64,000 bases of DNA, taken from Paenibacillus silvestris (GTDB taxonomy: Bacteria > Bacillota > Bacilli > Paenibacillales > NBRC-103111). Made by a program: the position numbers and the translations under genes. The notes under the pieces are model-generated. The model was not told where the DNA came from, made no database searches, and saw only the letters and a program-made list of their open reading frames with translations. Where the stretch lies: contig NZ_WTUZ01000039.1 in NCBI RefSeq assembly GCF_009882985.1, positions 434,001 through 498,000 of the forward strand, read 5' to 3'. This document shows positions 35,064 to 43,345 of this stretch, piece by piece (the stretch's first letter is position 1; the number at the start of each line of letters is the position of its first letter).

Positions 35064-35289
35064 CGAATAAGTGCGTGATTTCATCGTCTGGACCCATTTT
35101 CATATAGCTGTTGTTAAAGTTGCGAATTGGGGAGATACAGGATTAACCAATATAAATGTCATGTTTATGAGATATATGTGTTATAAACATGAAATTTGGT
35201 TTGAAATTTCCATAATTCCCTATGTAATCTATATATTAAAAACAGAGATAATATATTAATAAAACGTGATAATCGAAGAAAAATAATTA

Positions 35290-35303
35290 TGTAAACGTTT
35301 TAA
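35290..35303. promoter_or_regulatory. Candidate CcpA (cre) site upstream of asparaginase
   Basis: TGTAAACGTTTTAA fits 13 of 14 positions of the cre consensus, 100 bp before the asparaginase start. Another partial match, TTTAAGCGTTTAAA, is near 35358. The region 34686-35403 holds no ORF with a ribosome site; it is very AT-rich and contains both divergent promoters. Confidence 0.45.
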
Positions 35304-35403
35304 TTGATATGTTATGTATTTGATAAATAACATGACATTAAATAAGATTGGGGTGAGTTTAAGCGTTTAAATTCAAAAATACCTAACATGGAGGTTTTCT
35401 TAC

Positions 35404-36573
35404 GTGACATTTATTCATGAAAGCAAACTCAGCAAAAAGGTCCTCATCCCGTTTCTTGTCTTGGCTCTCTTTAGTATGATGTTGGTATTTATGAATCCGA
35501 CTTCTGCGAGTGCAGCTGCGGCGATTCCACCGCTATCTGACAGTAGAAATCCCCAATTGCCTAACGTTATCGTCATCGCAACCGGTGGAACGCTTGCAGG
35601 AAAAGCAACAGATGCAACGAGTTTTCAAACTTATCAAGCAGGAACGTACTTGATGTCTGACTTGGTCAACCAATTGCCGAATAAAGATAAAATTGGTAAT
35701 GTGAGCACCTATCAATTTGGCAACAAAGGATCAGGCAGCTATTCCATAGGCGACTTGTACGATCTATCACTTGCGGTAGATCAAGCTTTGGAAATCTATG
35801 ATGGTGTGGTCGTTACCTCCGGGACGGACACGATGGAAGAAATCGCGTATTTCCTCGACCTCACGGTTAGAAGTGAAAAGCCAGTTGTAGTCACTGGAGC
35901 CATGAGACCTTGGGACGTCATCGGAACAGATGGTCCTGCGAACTTGTACAACGCTATTAAGCTTGCAGGCAGTGGAAAAACGAAATCGTTTGGTACCGTC
36001 CTTATGCTGAATGACACCATTCAGGCAGCTAGAGAAGTGACCAAAACAAATGCTCACCGCATGGATACTTTTGAAACACCAATCCTTGGTGCGCTTGGTT
36101 ATATCGATGAAACGAATATTAGCATCTATCGTGCAACGGCTAGAGCGCTTAAAGCTGGTGAAGCGGATTGGGCGACTCCATTCGACTTGAAGAGCATAAC
36201 GAAGGACAAGCTGCCTGCTGTAGAGATTGCTTTTGCCTATCAGGATGCTGGAGGCGGTGCAATTAACGGTCTGGTAGCTGACGGTGTCAAAGGTATTGTA
36301 ACTGCCGGAACAGGTGCGGGCGGGATTTCGTCGAAGATGAGCGCAGCGCGCAGCAATGCCATCAAGCAAGGGGTAATTTTCGTTACAACGACACGCACAG
36401 GTTCAGGTACTATGTATCCTAGCTCAAGCAACGGCATTATCGCCGGAGATAGCTTGAACGCGCAGCATGCTAGAATTATGCTTTTACTTTCTATGGCATT
36501 TTCAAGCGATTTTAATGTGATAAAAGGTTGGTTTGGCACTTATGGTACCCAAGATGTGGAAGAGGCATCATAA
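35404..36573 (+). CDS. Secreted type II L-asparaginase
   Basis: 389 aa; converts asparagine to aspartate and ammonia outside the cell. Signal peptide to about residue 37 (FMNPTSASAAAA). Catalytic features are all present: the nucleophile Thr63 in IATGGTLAG, the second triad GTDTMEE, and the Lys in VTKTN; VTGAMRPWDVIGTDGP is the family loop. The start is GTG 35404, with GGAGG 8 nt upstream. It is followed 21 bp later by a second, very similar asparaginase, without a terminator, so they are one operon. No wall anchor is visible, so it is released or weakly held. It is divergent from the amidase/cohesin operon. Confidence 0.93.
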   Translation: MTFIHESKLSKKVLIPFLVLALFSMMLVFMNPTSASAAAAIPPLSDSRNPQLPNVIVIATGGTLAGKATDATSFQTYQAGTYLMSDLVNQLPNKDKIGNVSTYQFGNKGSGSYSIGDLYDLSLAVDQALEIYDGVVVTSGTDTMEEIAYFLDLTVRSEKPVVVTGAMRPWDVIGTDGPANLYNAIKLAGSGKTKSFGTVLMLNDTIQAAREVTKTNAHRMDTFETPILGALGYIDETNISIYRATARALKAGEADWATPFDLKSITKDKLPAVEIAFAYQDAGGGAINGLVADGVKGIVTAGTGAGGISSKMSAARSNAIKQGVIFVTTTRTGSGTMYPSSSNGIIAGDSLNAQHARIMLLLSMAFSSDFNVIKGWFGTYGTQDVEEAS

Positions 36574-36594
36574 TTCAGCGGGAGGTAAGGTTTA

Positions 36595-39138
36595 ATGAAT
36601 GATATGTATCATCCGAATCTCAAAAGAAGCCTGATCCCGCTCTATTTCTTGTCTCTGGTACTTCTGCTGTCTGTTCTGTTGATCCATCCGTTAAAAGCGG
36701 GTGCGGCGGAAGCTTCGGGAACCGTTTTTCCGATTCCCCCGCTTTCCGATAACAGAGACACTCAGCTGCCTAACGTTGTTGTGATCGCAACCGGGGGAAC
36801 GTTGGCGGGAAAAGCAAGGGATGCAACGAGTTTTCAAACCTATCAAGCAGGAACGTATCTGATGTCTGACCTCGTGAATCAACTGCCAAATAAAAACAAA
36901 ATTGCGAATGTGAATAGCTATCAATTCGGAAATAAAGGCTCAGGCAGCTATTCAATGGGGGATCTGTACGACCTCTCCCTTGCCGTGGATCAAGCTTTGG
37001 AAGTTTATGACGGCGTGGTCGTTACCACTGGAACGGATACCATGGAGGAAATCGCCTATTTTCTTGACCTCACGGTAAGAAGCGAAAAACCGGTCGTTGT
37101 TACGGGGGCAATGAGACCCTGGGACGTCATCGGAACAGATGGTCCAGCGAATCTGTACAATGCCATTAAGCTTGCAGGCAGCGGTAAAACCAAATCATTC
37201 GGCACAGTCGTTATGCTGAATGACATCATTCAAGCGGCAAGGGATGTAACCAAAACGAATGCACAGCGCATGGATACGTTCGAAACACCGATTCTAGGTG
37301 CACTTGGTTATATTGATGAGACCAACATACGTATATATCGCACCACGGCAAAAAGGTTCAAAGCAGGACGAGCCGATTGGGCAACCCCGTTTGATTTGAA
37401 GAAAATCACAAAGGATAAGCTTCCGGCTGTTGAAATCGTGTATGGCTACCAAGACAGTTCGGCTGGTGCTATTAAAGGATTTGTGGGGGAAGGTGCGAAG
37501 GGGATTGTGACGGCTGGCACGGGTGCAGGAGGAATTTCGTCCAAAATGAGCACGGCCCGTAGTAATGCCATCAAACAAGGCGTCATATTCGTCACCACAA
37601 CAAGAACCGGATCGGGCACGATGTACCCAGGCGGTGGCAACGGTGTTATTGCTGGAGACAGCTTGAATCCACAGCATGCCAGAATCATGCTTCTGTTGTC
37701 ATTAGCTTTTTCTAGCGATTTTAATACAATCAAGAATTGGTTTGGCACTGTTGGGACTCAAGCTATTCAACTCAAGACACAAGCACCTGATATCGAGGCT
37801 CCCGTGTGGCCGCAAGACAGCACGTTGCAGGCCACGAATGTTGGACAGAATAGCCTGACTTTAAGTTGGCCGGAAGCGTCGGATAATATTGGCGTCAAGC
37901 AATATCGTATTTATGATACGGGAAGCGGCACGGTGGTTGGCAATGTCTATGCTTCGGTAACTAATGGCGTATATTCATCCGTTTCTAATGTGGTTTATTC
38001 CTCGGTTACAGGAAATGTTTATTCGTTTAATCTCAGTTCTCTTACGGCAGGTACCACCTATACGTTCAGTGTCACGGCGATAGATGCAGCAGGTAATGAG
38101 AGTATTGGGCTTAGTAAGACGATTCAGACTTCACCAAGTAGTTCATCAGACTCATCGGGTTCGAGCTCAGGCTCGGCTGTCGTAACTGACAAGCTAGATG
38201 TAACGGTTCCAGCCGGCAGCACGCGCAGCGTAAGTTGGAAGGATGCCATTTGGATTACGATACCTGAAGGAGCGACAGGTCAAGAGCTTCGATTAACAGT
38301 TGAGGCGTTGCAAAATGTAAGTGGATTAGTTAGCGATAGCAGCAAGCTGCTGAGCTCTGTTTTTGAGATATTGAAAAACTTCACGCAGAATTTCGACAAG
38401 CCGGTAAGCATTTCCCTCTTGTTCGATCCTGCCAAGTTAGGTGAAAGTCAGAAGCCATCTGTTTTTTATTACGATGAAACCAAGAAGACATGGATTGAAA
38501 TTGGCGGAAATGTCGTGGATAACAAAATAACGGTGGAAGTTGAACACTTTACGAAGTTTGCTGTATTTGCTGTGGACAAACCGAAGAGCCCAGTGAGTAC
38601 GGAAATTTCCTTCACGGATACAGCTGGACATTGGGCCGAACTGGACATCAAGCAAGCTGTAACGCAGAAAATCATCAGCGGCTATGCAGACGGAACGTTC
38701 AAACCTGACAATCAGGTTACGAGAGCCGAGTTTGCCGTCATGTTGATGAACGCGCTGAAGGTAGATAAAAAGGGTAAAGTTCTCGAATTCACAGATAAGC
38801 AGCAGATCCCTCTGTGGGCAGAAGCAGCGGTGGCTCAAGCGGTAGATTTGGGAATCATCCAAGGGTACGAGGATCAGACTTTCCGGCCGGACAGCTTGAT
38901 TTCCCGCGTGGAAATGGTGTCTATGATTTCGGCGGCTCTGGGCACGAAGCCAGCATCGCAAGCGACAACGGGCTTTGCCGATGACGAAGATATCCCAGCA
39001 TGGGCGAAAGGCAAGGTAGAAAGCATTCGCTTATTGGGCATTATCGACGGACGTAGCGGTAATAAGTTTGAACCTGCGAATACGGCTACACGAGCAGAAG
39101 CTGTTAAGGTTCTTATGAAAATGTTGCAGCAGAAGTAA
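36595..39138 (+). CDS. SLH-anchored L-asparaginase with Fn3 domain
   Basis: 847 aa. Signal peptide to about residue 38 (IHPLKAGAAEA). Asparaginase domain about 55-395 with Thr69 (IATGGTLAG), TTGTDTMEE and RDVTKTN, so all catalytic residues are kept; it is highly similar to the preceding protein. Next come a fibronectin type III domain (about 400-510) that contains a repeated VYSSV-like stretch, a Ser-rich linker, a beta-rich domain (about 525-670) resembling the one in the SLH-cohesin protein, and three SLH repeats (about 672-847). It should therefore display asparaginase on the cell wall. GGGAGGTAAGG precedes the ATG. The arrangement suggests tandem duplication followed by gain of anchoring modules, or the reverse by loss. 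Confidence 0.93.
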   Translation: MNDMYHPNLKRSLIPLYFLSLVLLLSVLLIHPLKAGAAEASGTVFPIPPLSDNRDTQLPNVVVIATGGTLAGKARDATSFQTYQAGTYLMSDLVNQLPNKNKIANVNSYQFGNKGSGSYSMGDLYDLSLAVDQALEVYDGVVVTTGTDTMEEIAYFLDLTVRSEKPVVVTGAMRPWDVIGTDGPANLYNAIKLAGSGKTKSFGTVVMLNDIIQAARDVTKTNAQRMDTFETPILGALGYIDETNIRIYRTTAKRFKAGRADWATPFDLKKITKDKLPAVEIVYGYQDSSAGAIKGFVGEGAKGIVTAGTGAGGISSKMSTARSNAIKQGVIFVTTTRTGSGTMYPGGGNGVIAGDSLNPQHARIMLLLSLAFSSDFNTIKNWFGTVGTQAIQLKTQAPDIEAPVWPQDSTLQATNVGQNSLTLSWPEASDNIGVKQYRIYDTGSGTVVGNVYASVTNGVYSSVSNVVYSSVTGNVYSFNLSSLTAGTTYTFSVTAIDAAGNESIGLSKTIQTSPSSSSDSSGSSSGSAVVTDKLDVTVPAGSTRSVSWKDAIWITIPEGATGQELRLTVEALQNVSGLVSDSSKLLSSVFEILKNFTQNFDKPVSISLLFDPAKLGESQKPSVFYYDETKKTWIEIGGNVVDNKITVEVEHFTKFAVFAVDKPKSPVSTEISFTDTAGHWAELDIKQAVTQKIISGYADGTFKPDNQVTRAEFAVMLMNALKVDKKGKVLEFTDKQQIPLWAEAAVAQAVDLGIIQGYEDQTFRPDSLISRVEMVSMISAALGTKPASQATTGFADDEDIPAWAKGKVESIRLLGIIDGRSGNKFEPANTATRAEAVKVLMKMLQQK

Positions 39139-39167
39139 CGGGAAATTAGGGTTATAAAGATATAAAG

Positions 39168-39200
39168 ATAAAAACCACCCTTTGAGGTGGTTTTTATCTA
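39168..39200. terminator. Terminator of the asparaginase operon
   Basis: GATAAAAACCACC (39168-39180 region) and GGTGGTTTTTATC form a long stem with a short loop CTTTGA. T and A runs on the two sides suggest it works in both directions. Confidence 0.85.
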
Positions 39201-39218
39201 TGGGCGCGGGGATATTCA

Positions 39219-39434
39219 GGGAGTGTAACTACAGTCCGCTATTTCAATGGAAAGGCACACTTTTCACTTGGAAGGGGAACTACGGTCCGCTAATTTGACT
39301 CAATCACTTGAAAAACGGGTGATATAAGCAAATTAAGGCCCTACAGTTCCCCTCATAAGGGGATTAGTTCGTTTTTGTCCCGAATAATGAACCCCAGTTC
39401 CCTTGAGATAAGCCTTAGCGGAGTTCTCGCTAGG
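39219..39434. repeat. Family A multi-hairpin repeat, copy A2
   Basis: Outer arms GGGAGTGTAACTACAGTCCG and GAACCCCAGTTCCC; inner arms AAGGGGAACTACGGTCCGCT and GGCCCTACAGTTCCCCTC; third hairpin CCTTAGCG-GAGTTCT-CGCTAGG (39413-39434). The last hairpin ends one base before the stop codon of the minus-strand flippase gene. Confidence 0.82.
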
Positions 39435-40919
39435 TTATTCCACAACAACTGCACGTTGCGCAGCATTTGACCTAGGTTTACGATTTCTCTCTATCCATAT
39501 TGTGAGAATAAGGAGAGCAAGAAGTCCCGCACATACGAAAAGAGGGAACCAACTTTTTGCCAATTGCCCCGCCTCCATAATCACCAGCATGACAAGTGTT
39601 GGCAGCAGGGGCTCGCCGTAGGCTTTCCACCAATTAAGCGCAAACTTTTCATAGTAATAAAATCCAATCATCGTCAGAGCAGACACAGCCCAACCTCCGG
39701 TATAAATCCAAACGGCAAGCACAGGGCTGCTGGCAGCAACCATAGGGACAAAAATAACAACGAAAATCCCGGCGGCAATCATTACCCAAAAGGTGGATTT
39801 CGTCCTGCCAATACCTGCCATAATACTGCCGCCAAGACGACCAACGGAGGAGAAGAGGACACCTAGCGCCATCAGGCGGATGTATGTAGCGGAATCACCT
39901 GTTGAGTAATCCGAACCAAATAAAAATCCATTGATTTGACTCGGATATAAACAAATGATTGCGGTTAACGGATAAAGCAAAATGTTGTTGTACCGGATAC
40001 AACTCGTACCGCGACGTTTGCTCTCCTCAACATCCTGAGCTTGCTCGGCCACAAAGGGGAGTGTGACAATCATGAACGCCCATGTGATGATTCCGATAAA
40101 GCCGGTAATGCGGAACCCGTTCGCTAAATAACCAACGGCCAATACGGAGCTTGAACCAACCATCATGACGAGAAAAGGCTGCTGGAAAGCTTTCGCAATA
40201 TTGCCGGCCCAGGTTGGCAGGCCGTACGCCAGCATGCTTTTAACCTCCTTAATCGGAAGAGGACCGAACCATTGCGGTTTATGCACACGTTCAACTTTGA
40301 TACAAATAATAAAGGCAGTCAGGAGTGCTCCTACGCCCATCCAAAGTGAAATGTTTTCCAATAAATTCATATTTCCACGCGGCAAAAGCACGCCAAGTAC
40401 GGTGCCGATTGTGGACAACGCCGTCGTAATTACCATAAAGAAGGCTTGCGTTCCGAAATCGCGGTTCCCAGAGAAGGAGGCAACGCCAATATTTAGAATG
40501 GAGTTGAAAATAAACATGATCGAACTCAGCAGCAAGGCGCCTCGAAGCTCTGGCAAATGGTAATAGTTTGCTAACAGCGGAGCTAATGCGGTGAGCAGCA
40601 ATCCGATAAGAAGGCTGAAAATCGTGCTGCCTGTCAAAGCGACACGGAAATTCGTCTGAACCGCTTCCAGTGGCTTGCGTGAAAACACATAAATTAAGGA
40701 AGAGTTGAAGCCGAAATTGAGAAATAGCGCCAACATGCCGAAGATTTGCAGCAGCAGGTTAACCTCGCCAAACCGATCAGGGTCGCCTAGCTCCCGGGCG
40801 AGTACGATGCTGCCCACGGTTTGCAGCATTTGATTGATAAAAAGTCCGAGACCGATGATCGACACATTTCGAAGTAAGAAACGCTGTGTTTCTGTTAATT
40901 TGAATCGCTGAGCTCGCAT
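39435..40919 (-). CDS. Oligosaccharide flippase (MOP/Wzx family)
   Basis: 494 aa, 12-14 hydrophobic segments. Residues 1-60 (RNVSIIGLGLFINQMLQTVG, VLARELGDPDRFGEVNLLLQ) match Wzx-type polysaccharide exporters, which move lipid-linked sugars across the membrane. No glycosyltransferase cluster is next to it, so the cargo is unknown. Its stop codon directly abuts a family A repeat. The ATG at 40919 follows AAAAGGGGACGTCCCC on the minus strand, a self-complementary stretch that could partly hide the ribosome site. Confidence 0.82.
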   Translation of the reverse strand: MRAQRFKLTETQRFLLRNVSIIGLGLFINQMLQTVGSIVLARELGDPDRFGEVNLLLQIFGMLALFLNFGFNSSLIYVFSRKPLEAVQTNFRVALTGSTIFSLLIGLLLTALAPLLANYYHLPELRGALLLSSIMFIFNSILNIGVASFSGNRDFGTQAFFMVITTALSTIGTVLGVLLPRGNMNLLENISLWMGVGALLTAFIICIKVERVHKPQWFGPLPIKEVKSMLAYGLPTWAGNIAKAFQQPFLVMMVGSSSVLAVGYLANGFRITGFIGIITWAFMIVTLPFVAEQAQDVEESKRRGTSCIRYNNILLYPLTAIICLYPSQINGFLFGSDYSTGDSATYIRLMALGVLFSSVGRLGGSIMAGIGRTKSTFWVMIAAGIFVVIFVPMVAASSPVLAVWIYTGGWAVSALTMIGFYYYEKFALNWWKAYGEPLLPTLVMLVIMEAGQLAKSWFPLFVCAGLLALLILTIWIERNRKPRSNAAQRAVVVE

Positions 40920-41218
40920 TGGGGACGTCCCCTTTTCCGTGGATTAGGCGTAACGTTGAGATATTCAAAGCGTATCAAACACCTTCGTGTATGACAAACC
41001 AAAGATTTAAAGGAAAACGGAGAAAAATAAAGATATTCATTGCTTATAGGGTGTTGTTAATTCCAATATGAGAAATATGAGTATTGTGTAAACGACAATA
41101 TCGTGGATATAGTCCCCTCCAGGAAAGAAGTGGATTATTTTACCTTGCTACTCTTGTATACTTGAAATAGGAGCGAATTTTGAAGTCCAAATCAGATCTC
41201 TTGGAGGAATAACGCACA
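40920..41218. other. Gap between divergent flippase and GDPD-like genes
   Basis: AT-rich, no ORF or repeat recognised. TATACT at about 41157 may be a -10 for the + strand gene, but a good -35 is lacking. Confidence 0.3.
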
Positions 41219-42046
41219 ATGTTCATCAATGACAGGCACTTATCAAATCGGCCTATTCAATGGCAGGCCCACCAAAACTCGAATTCCGAAGTGCCAGAGA
41301 ACACGATGGCAGCGATGAAGTATGCTTGGGAGCTCGGAGGAATTCCGGAAATCGATATCAGGCAAACCGCAGATGGCATTATTATCGGCCATCATGACGC
41401 AACGCCGAAACGAACATTGTCTGTTCCTGAAGCGGATCAAGACAAGCAGATTTCTGAACTTACTTTTGATCAGATTCAGCAATGGGATGCGGGTGTGAAG
41501 TTCGGGGAGCAGTTCCGTATGGAGAAGGTTCCTTCGCTCGAGCAAGTCTTGACTGTTTTGTCTGAGCATCCCGATCGCCAGCTCTATCTGGACTTCAAAG
41601 ACGTCGATTTGGAAGTGCTGTCTGGGTTGATTCGGGATTACGGTGTAGCCCGGCAGATTATTTTTGCCCATAATAGTCATGAGAATTGTAAGTCCATTAA
41701 GCGGTTAGTTCCAGAGGTTAGAACTATGTTATGGATTCCTGTCCGTTCCTCGGAAACAGCGATGCAGACATTCACCGATATACGTCAAACGGGGTTTGAA
41801 TCCCTTGATATTGTTCAGCTTCATCTGCCAGATGGCGAAGAGAAACGACCGTGGCGATACAAGCTAGAGAAGGGTTTTATTCAAGAAGCTCTTCAGTATT
41901 TGGCAGAAGCGGGGATGGAATTGGAAGTACTGCCGTTCAAATTTGAACAGGAAGACTTATTCGAGCTGCTTAACATGGGCATCCGGCGATTTGCGGTTGA
42001 CGAGCCAAGTATATTTGTTGAAAGACTGAAGCGTTATGTGGAATAG
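41219..42046 (+). CDS. GDPD-family phosphodiesterase-like protein with altered first motif
   Basis: 275 aa, no signal peptide. It has the GDPD outline: an N-terminal His motif followed by PENT, then EIDIRQTADG, then GHHDATPKRT, LYLDFKDVDL in the middle and GIRRFAVDEP near the end. The first motif reads AHQNSNSEVPENT instead of AHRG.....ENT, so the Arg after the catalytic His is Gln and the glycine is lost. The second catalytic His is kept. Activity may be reduced or directed to another substrate. AGGAGGAATAACGCACA precedes the ATG. No operon partner. Confidence 0.75.
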   Translation: MFINDRHLSNRPIQWQAHQNSNSEVPENTMAAMKYAWELGGIPEIDIRQTADGIIIGHHDATPKRTLSVPEADQDKQISELTFDQIQQWDAGVKFGEQFRMEKVPSLEQVLTVLSEHPDRQLYLDFKDVDLEVLSGLIRDYGVARQIIFAHNSHENCKSIKRLVPEVRTMLWIPVRSSETAMQTFTDIRQTGFESLDIVQLHLPDGEEKRPWRYKLEKGFIQEALQYLAEAGMELEVLPFKFEQEDLFELLNMGIRRFAVDEPSIFVERLKRYVE

Positions 42047-42161
42047 AGGGTGATTGAGCTCGGCCCGTTGTGATTGCCTAAACCAGAGAAAGATATTAAA
42101 GTTATTCTAGTGAGCTTAGCTGTAGTTCCTTTACCGGCGACGTCTGACCCACCCATATAAG

Positions 42162-42353
42162 TTAGATGGAAAATCTCCAGCTAATTTATGCCTATCTTCG
42201 TTTTCCACATAAATAACTGGAAAATCTCCCTTTAAATCGTACGAAAATCGCTTTCTACGAGTAAACGGGCTGAATTAACTGGAGTTTTTCCAGTTAAGGC
42301 GCGGGTTCATGCTGAAAGATGGGAATTAACAGGAATAATTCCATCTTATCTAG
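42162..42353. repeat. Family B palindromic repeat, copy B2
   Basis: Contains GATGGAAAATCTCCAGCTAA (42164 on), ACTGGAAAATCTCCCTTTAA, the perfect 8-bp hairpin TTAACTGG-AGTTTTT-CCAGTTAA (42275-42297) and GAATTAACAGGAATAATTCC. Similar words recur at 61837-62008 and near 7291. It lies after the GDPD-like gene and before a gene remnant. Confidence 0.65.
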
Positions 42354-42421
42354 CTACTGTCCTCCAAGTGATCACATCAATCTGCTACAATGGCAACTGG
42401 GATCAAACGGGGAGCAAATAA

Positions 42422-42520
42422 ATGATACGGGTCTCTTTTGGAGACAGTATTACTTCAAGGGCAGAAGGTTATGATCGCGACTGCTCAATGTCAACTATTA
42501 GAGGAATCTCACTGAGATAA
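42422..42520 (+). pseudogene. N-terminal remnant of an SGNH/GDSL hydrolase
   Basis: A 32-codon reading frame beginning MIRVSFGDSITSRAEG after GGGGAGC. FGDSIT is block I (with the nucleophilic Ser) of SGNH/GDSL esterases, which normally continue for about 200 residues; here a stop follows after GISLR. It looks like the stub of a deleted gene. The AlkD-like gene starts 18 bp later. Chance resemblance cannot be excluded for so short a piece. Confidence 0.4.
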
Positions 42521-42538
42521 AAAAGGAAGTGCTAAACG

Positions 42539-43246
42539 ATGAACTTTGAAACGGTTATGCAAGAGCTTGAAACTCTGGGCAAGGAACGAATGAAGAAAAT
42601 TTATGCATCCAATGGCGCGCATGAACCTCTTTTTGGCGTAACGACTGGCGAAATGAAGCCCATTGCCAAGAAAATTAAGCTCAATCAGCCTTTGGCTGAG
42701 CAGCTTTACCATACAGGGAATTACGATGCGATGTATTTTGCCGGCGTCATAGCCGAGCCAAATGCAATGACTGAAGCAGATTTTGACCGCTGGATGGATG
42801 GGGCCTATTTTTACATGCTGTCTGATTTTGTGGTTGCAGTGACCCTGGCAGAAGCAGATATTGCAGAGCAAGTGGCTGACAAGTGGATCCTAAGCGGTGA
42901 TGAACTGAAAATGTCAGCGGGCTGGAGTTGTTACTGTTGGCTTCTGGGGAATCAGCCGGACAGCGCATTTGAAGAAAGTAAACTTGCTGATATGCTTGAA
43001 AGGGTGAAAAGTACGATTCATGATTCGCCCGAACGAACGAAATATGCGATGAATAATTTCATTTATACAGTAGGGTTATCCTATTTACCGCTACATGACA
43101 AGGCAGTTGAGATTGCAGAGGCCGTTGGCCCTGTAGAAGTACAACGCGATAAGAAGAAAAGCAGCTTCCTGATAGCTTCTGAACGTATCCAAAAGGAAGT
43201 AGATAAAGGAAGAATCGGTTTTAAACGTAAATATGTAAGGTGCTAA
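42539..43246 (+). CDS. DNA alkylation repair protein (AlkD-like HEAT-repeat glycosylase family)
   Basis: 235 aa, all helical. MKKIYASNGAHEPLFGVTTG and MKPIAKKIKLNQPLAEQLY match the family's first repeats, and FDRWMDGAYFYMLSDFVVA the central part. Relatives remove bulky or cationic alkylated bases, or act in related DNA handling. Residues equivalent to the AlkD active-site Trp/Asp cannot be confirmed without alignment. AAAAAAGGAAGTG precedes ATG 42539. Confidence 0.8.
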   Translation: MNFETVMQELETLGKERMKKIYASNGAHEPLFGVTTGEMKPIAKKIKLNQPLAEQLYHTGNYDAMYFAGVIAEPNAMTEADFDRWMDGAYFYMLSDFVVAVTLAEADIAEQVADKWILSGDELKMSAGWSCYCWLLGNQPDSAFEESKLADMLERVKSTIHDSPERTKYAMNNFIYTVGLSYLPLHDKAVEIAEAVGPVEVQRDKKKSSFLIASERIQKEVDKGRIGFKRKYVRC

Positions 43247-43253
43247 ACTTTTG

Positions 43254-43283
43254 TTGTCGAAATTTGCAAATTTGTGTTAGGAT
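43254..43283 (+). promoter_or_regulatory. Predicted promoter of the Bcr/CflA pump with a perfect palindrome in its spacer
   Basis: TTGTCG (43254-43259) and TAGGAT (43278-43283) have an 18-nt spacer. AAATTTGCAAATTT (43260-43273), a perfect 14-bp palindrome, fills most of it. This is a classic repressor or MerR-type activator site, but no regulator gene is adjacent. Confidence 0.5.
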
Positions 43284-43345
43284 GAACATCAGATTCTCTA
43301 TAAGAGACTCGGATACGGAATGAAGAATAGGAGATCATCTTTATT

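Noticed and set aside
35321-35337. A firm TnrA/GlnR site
   Set aside because: One mismatch in AT-rich DNA is expected about once by chance in a gap of this length; kept only as a weak candidate.
35767-36369. A 200-codon frame antisense to the first asparaginase
   Set aside because: Shadow frame; a similar one in the second copy is broken differently, as expected for a non-coding strand.
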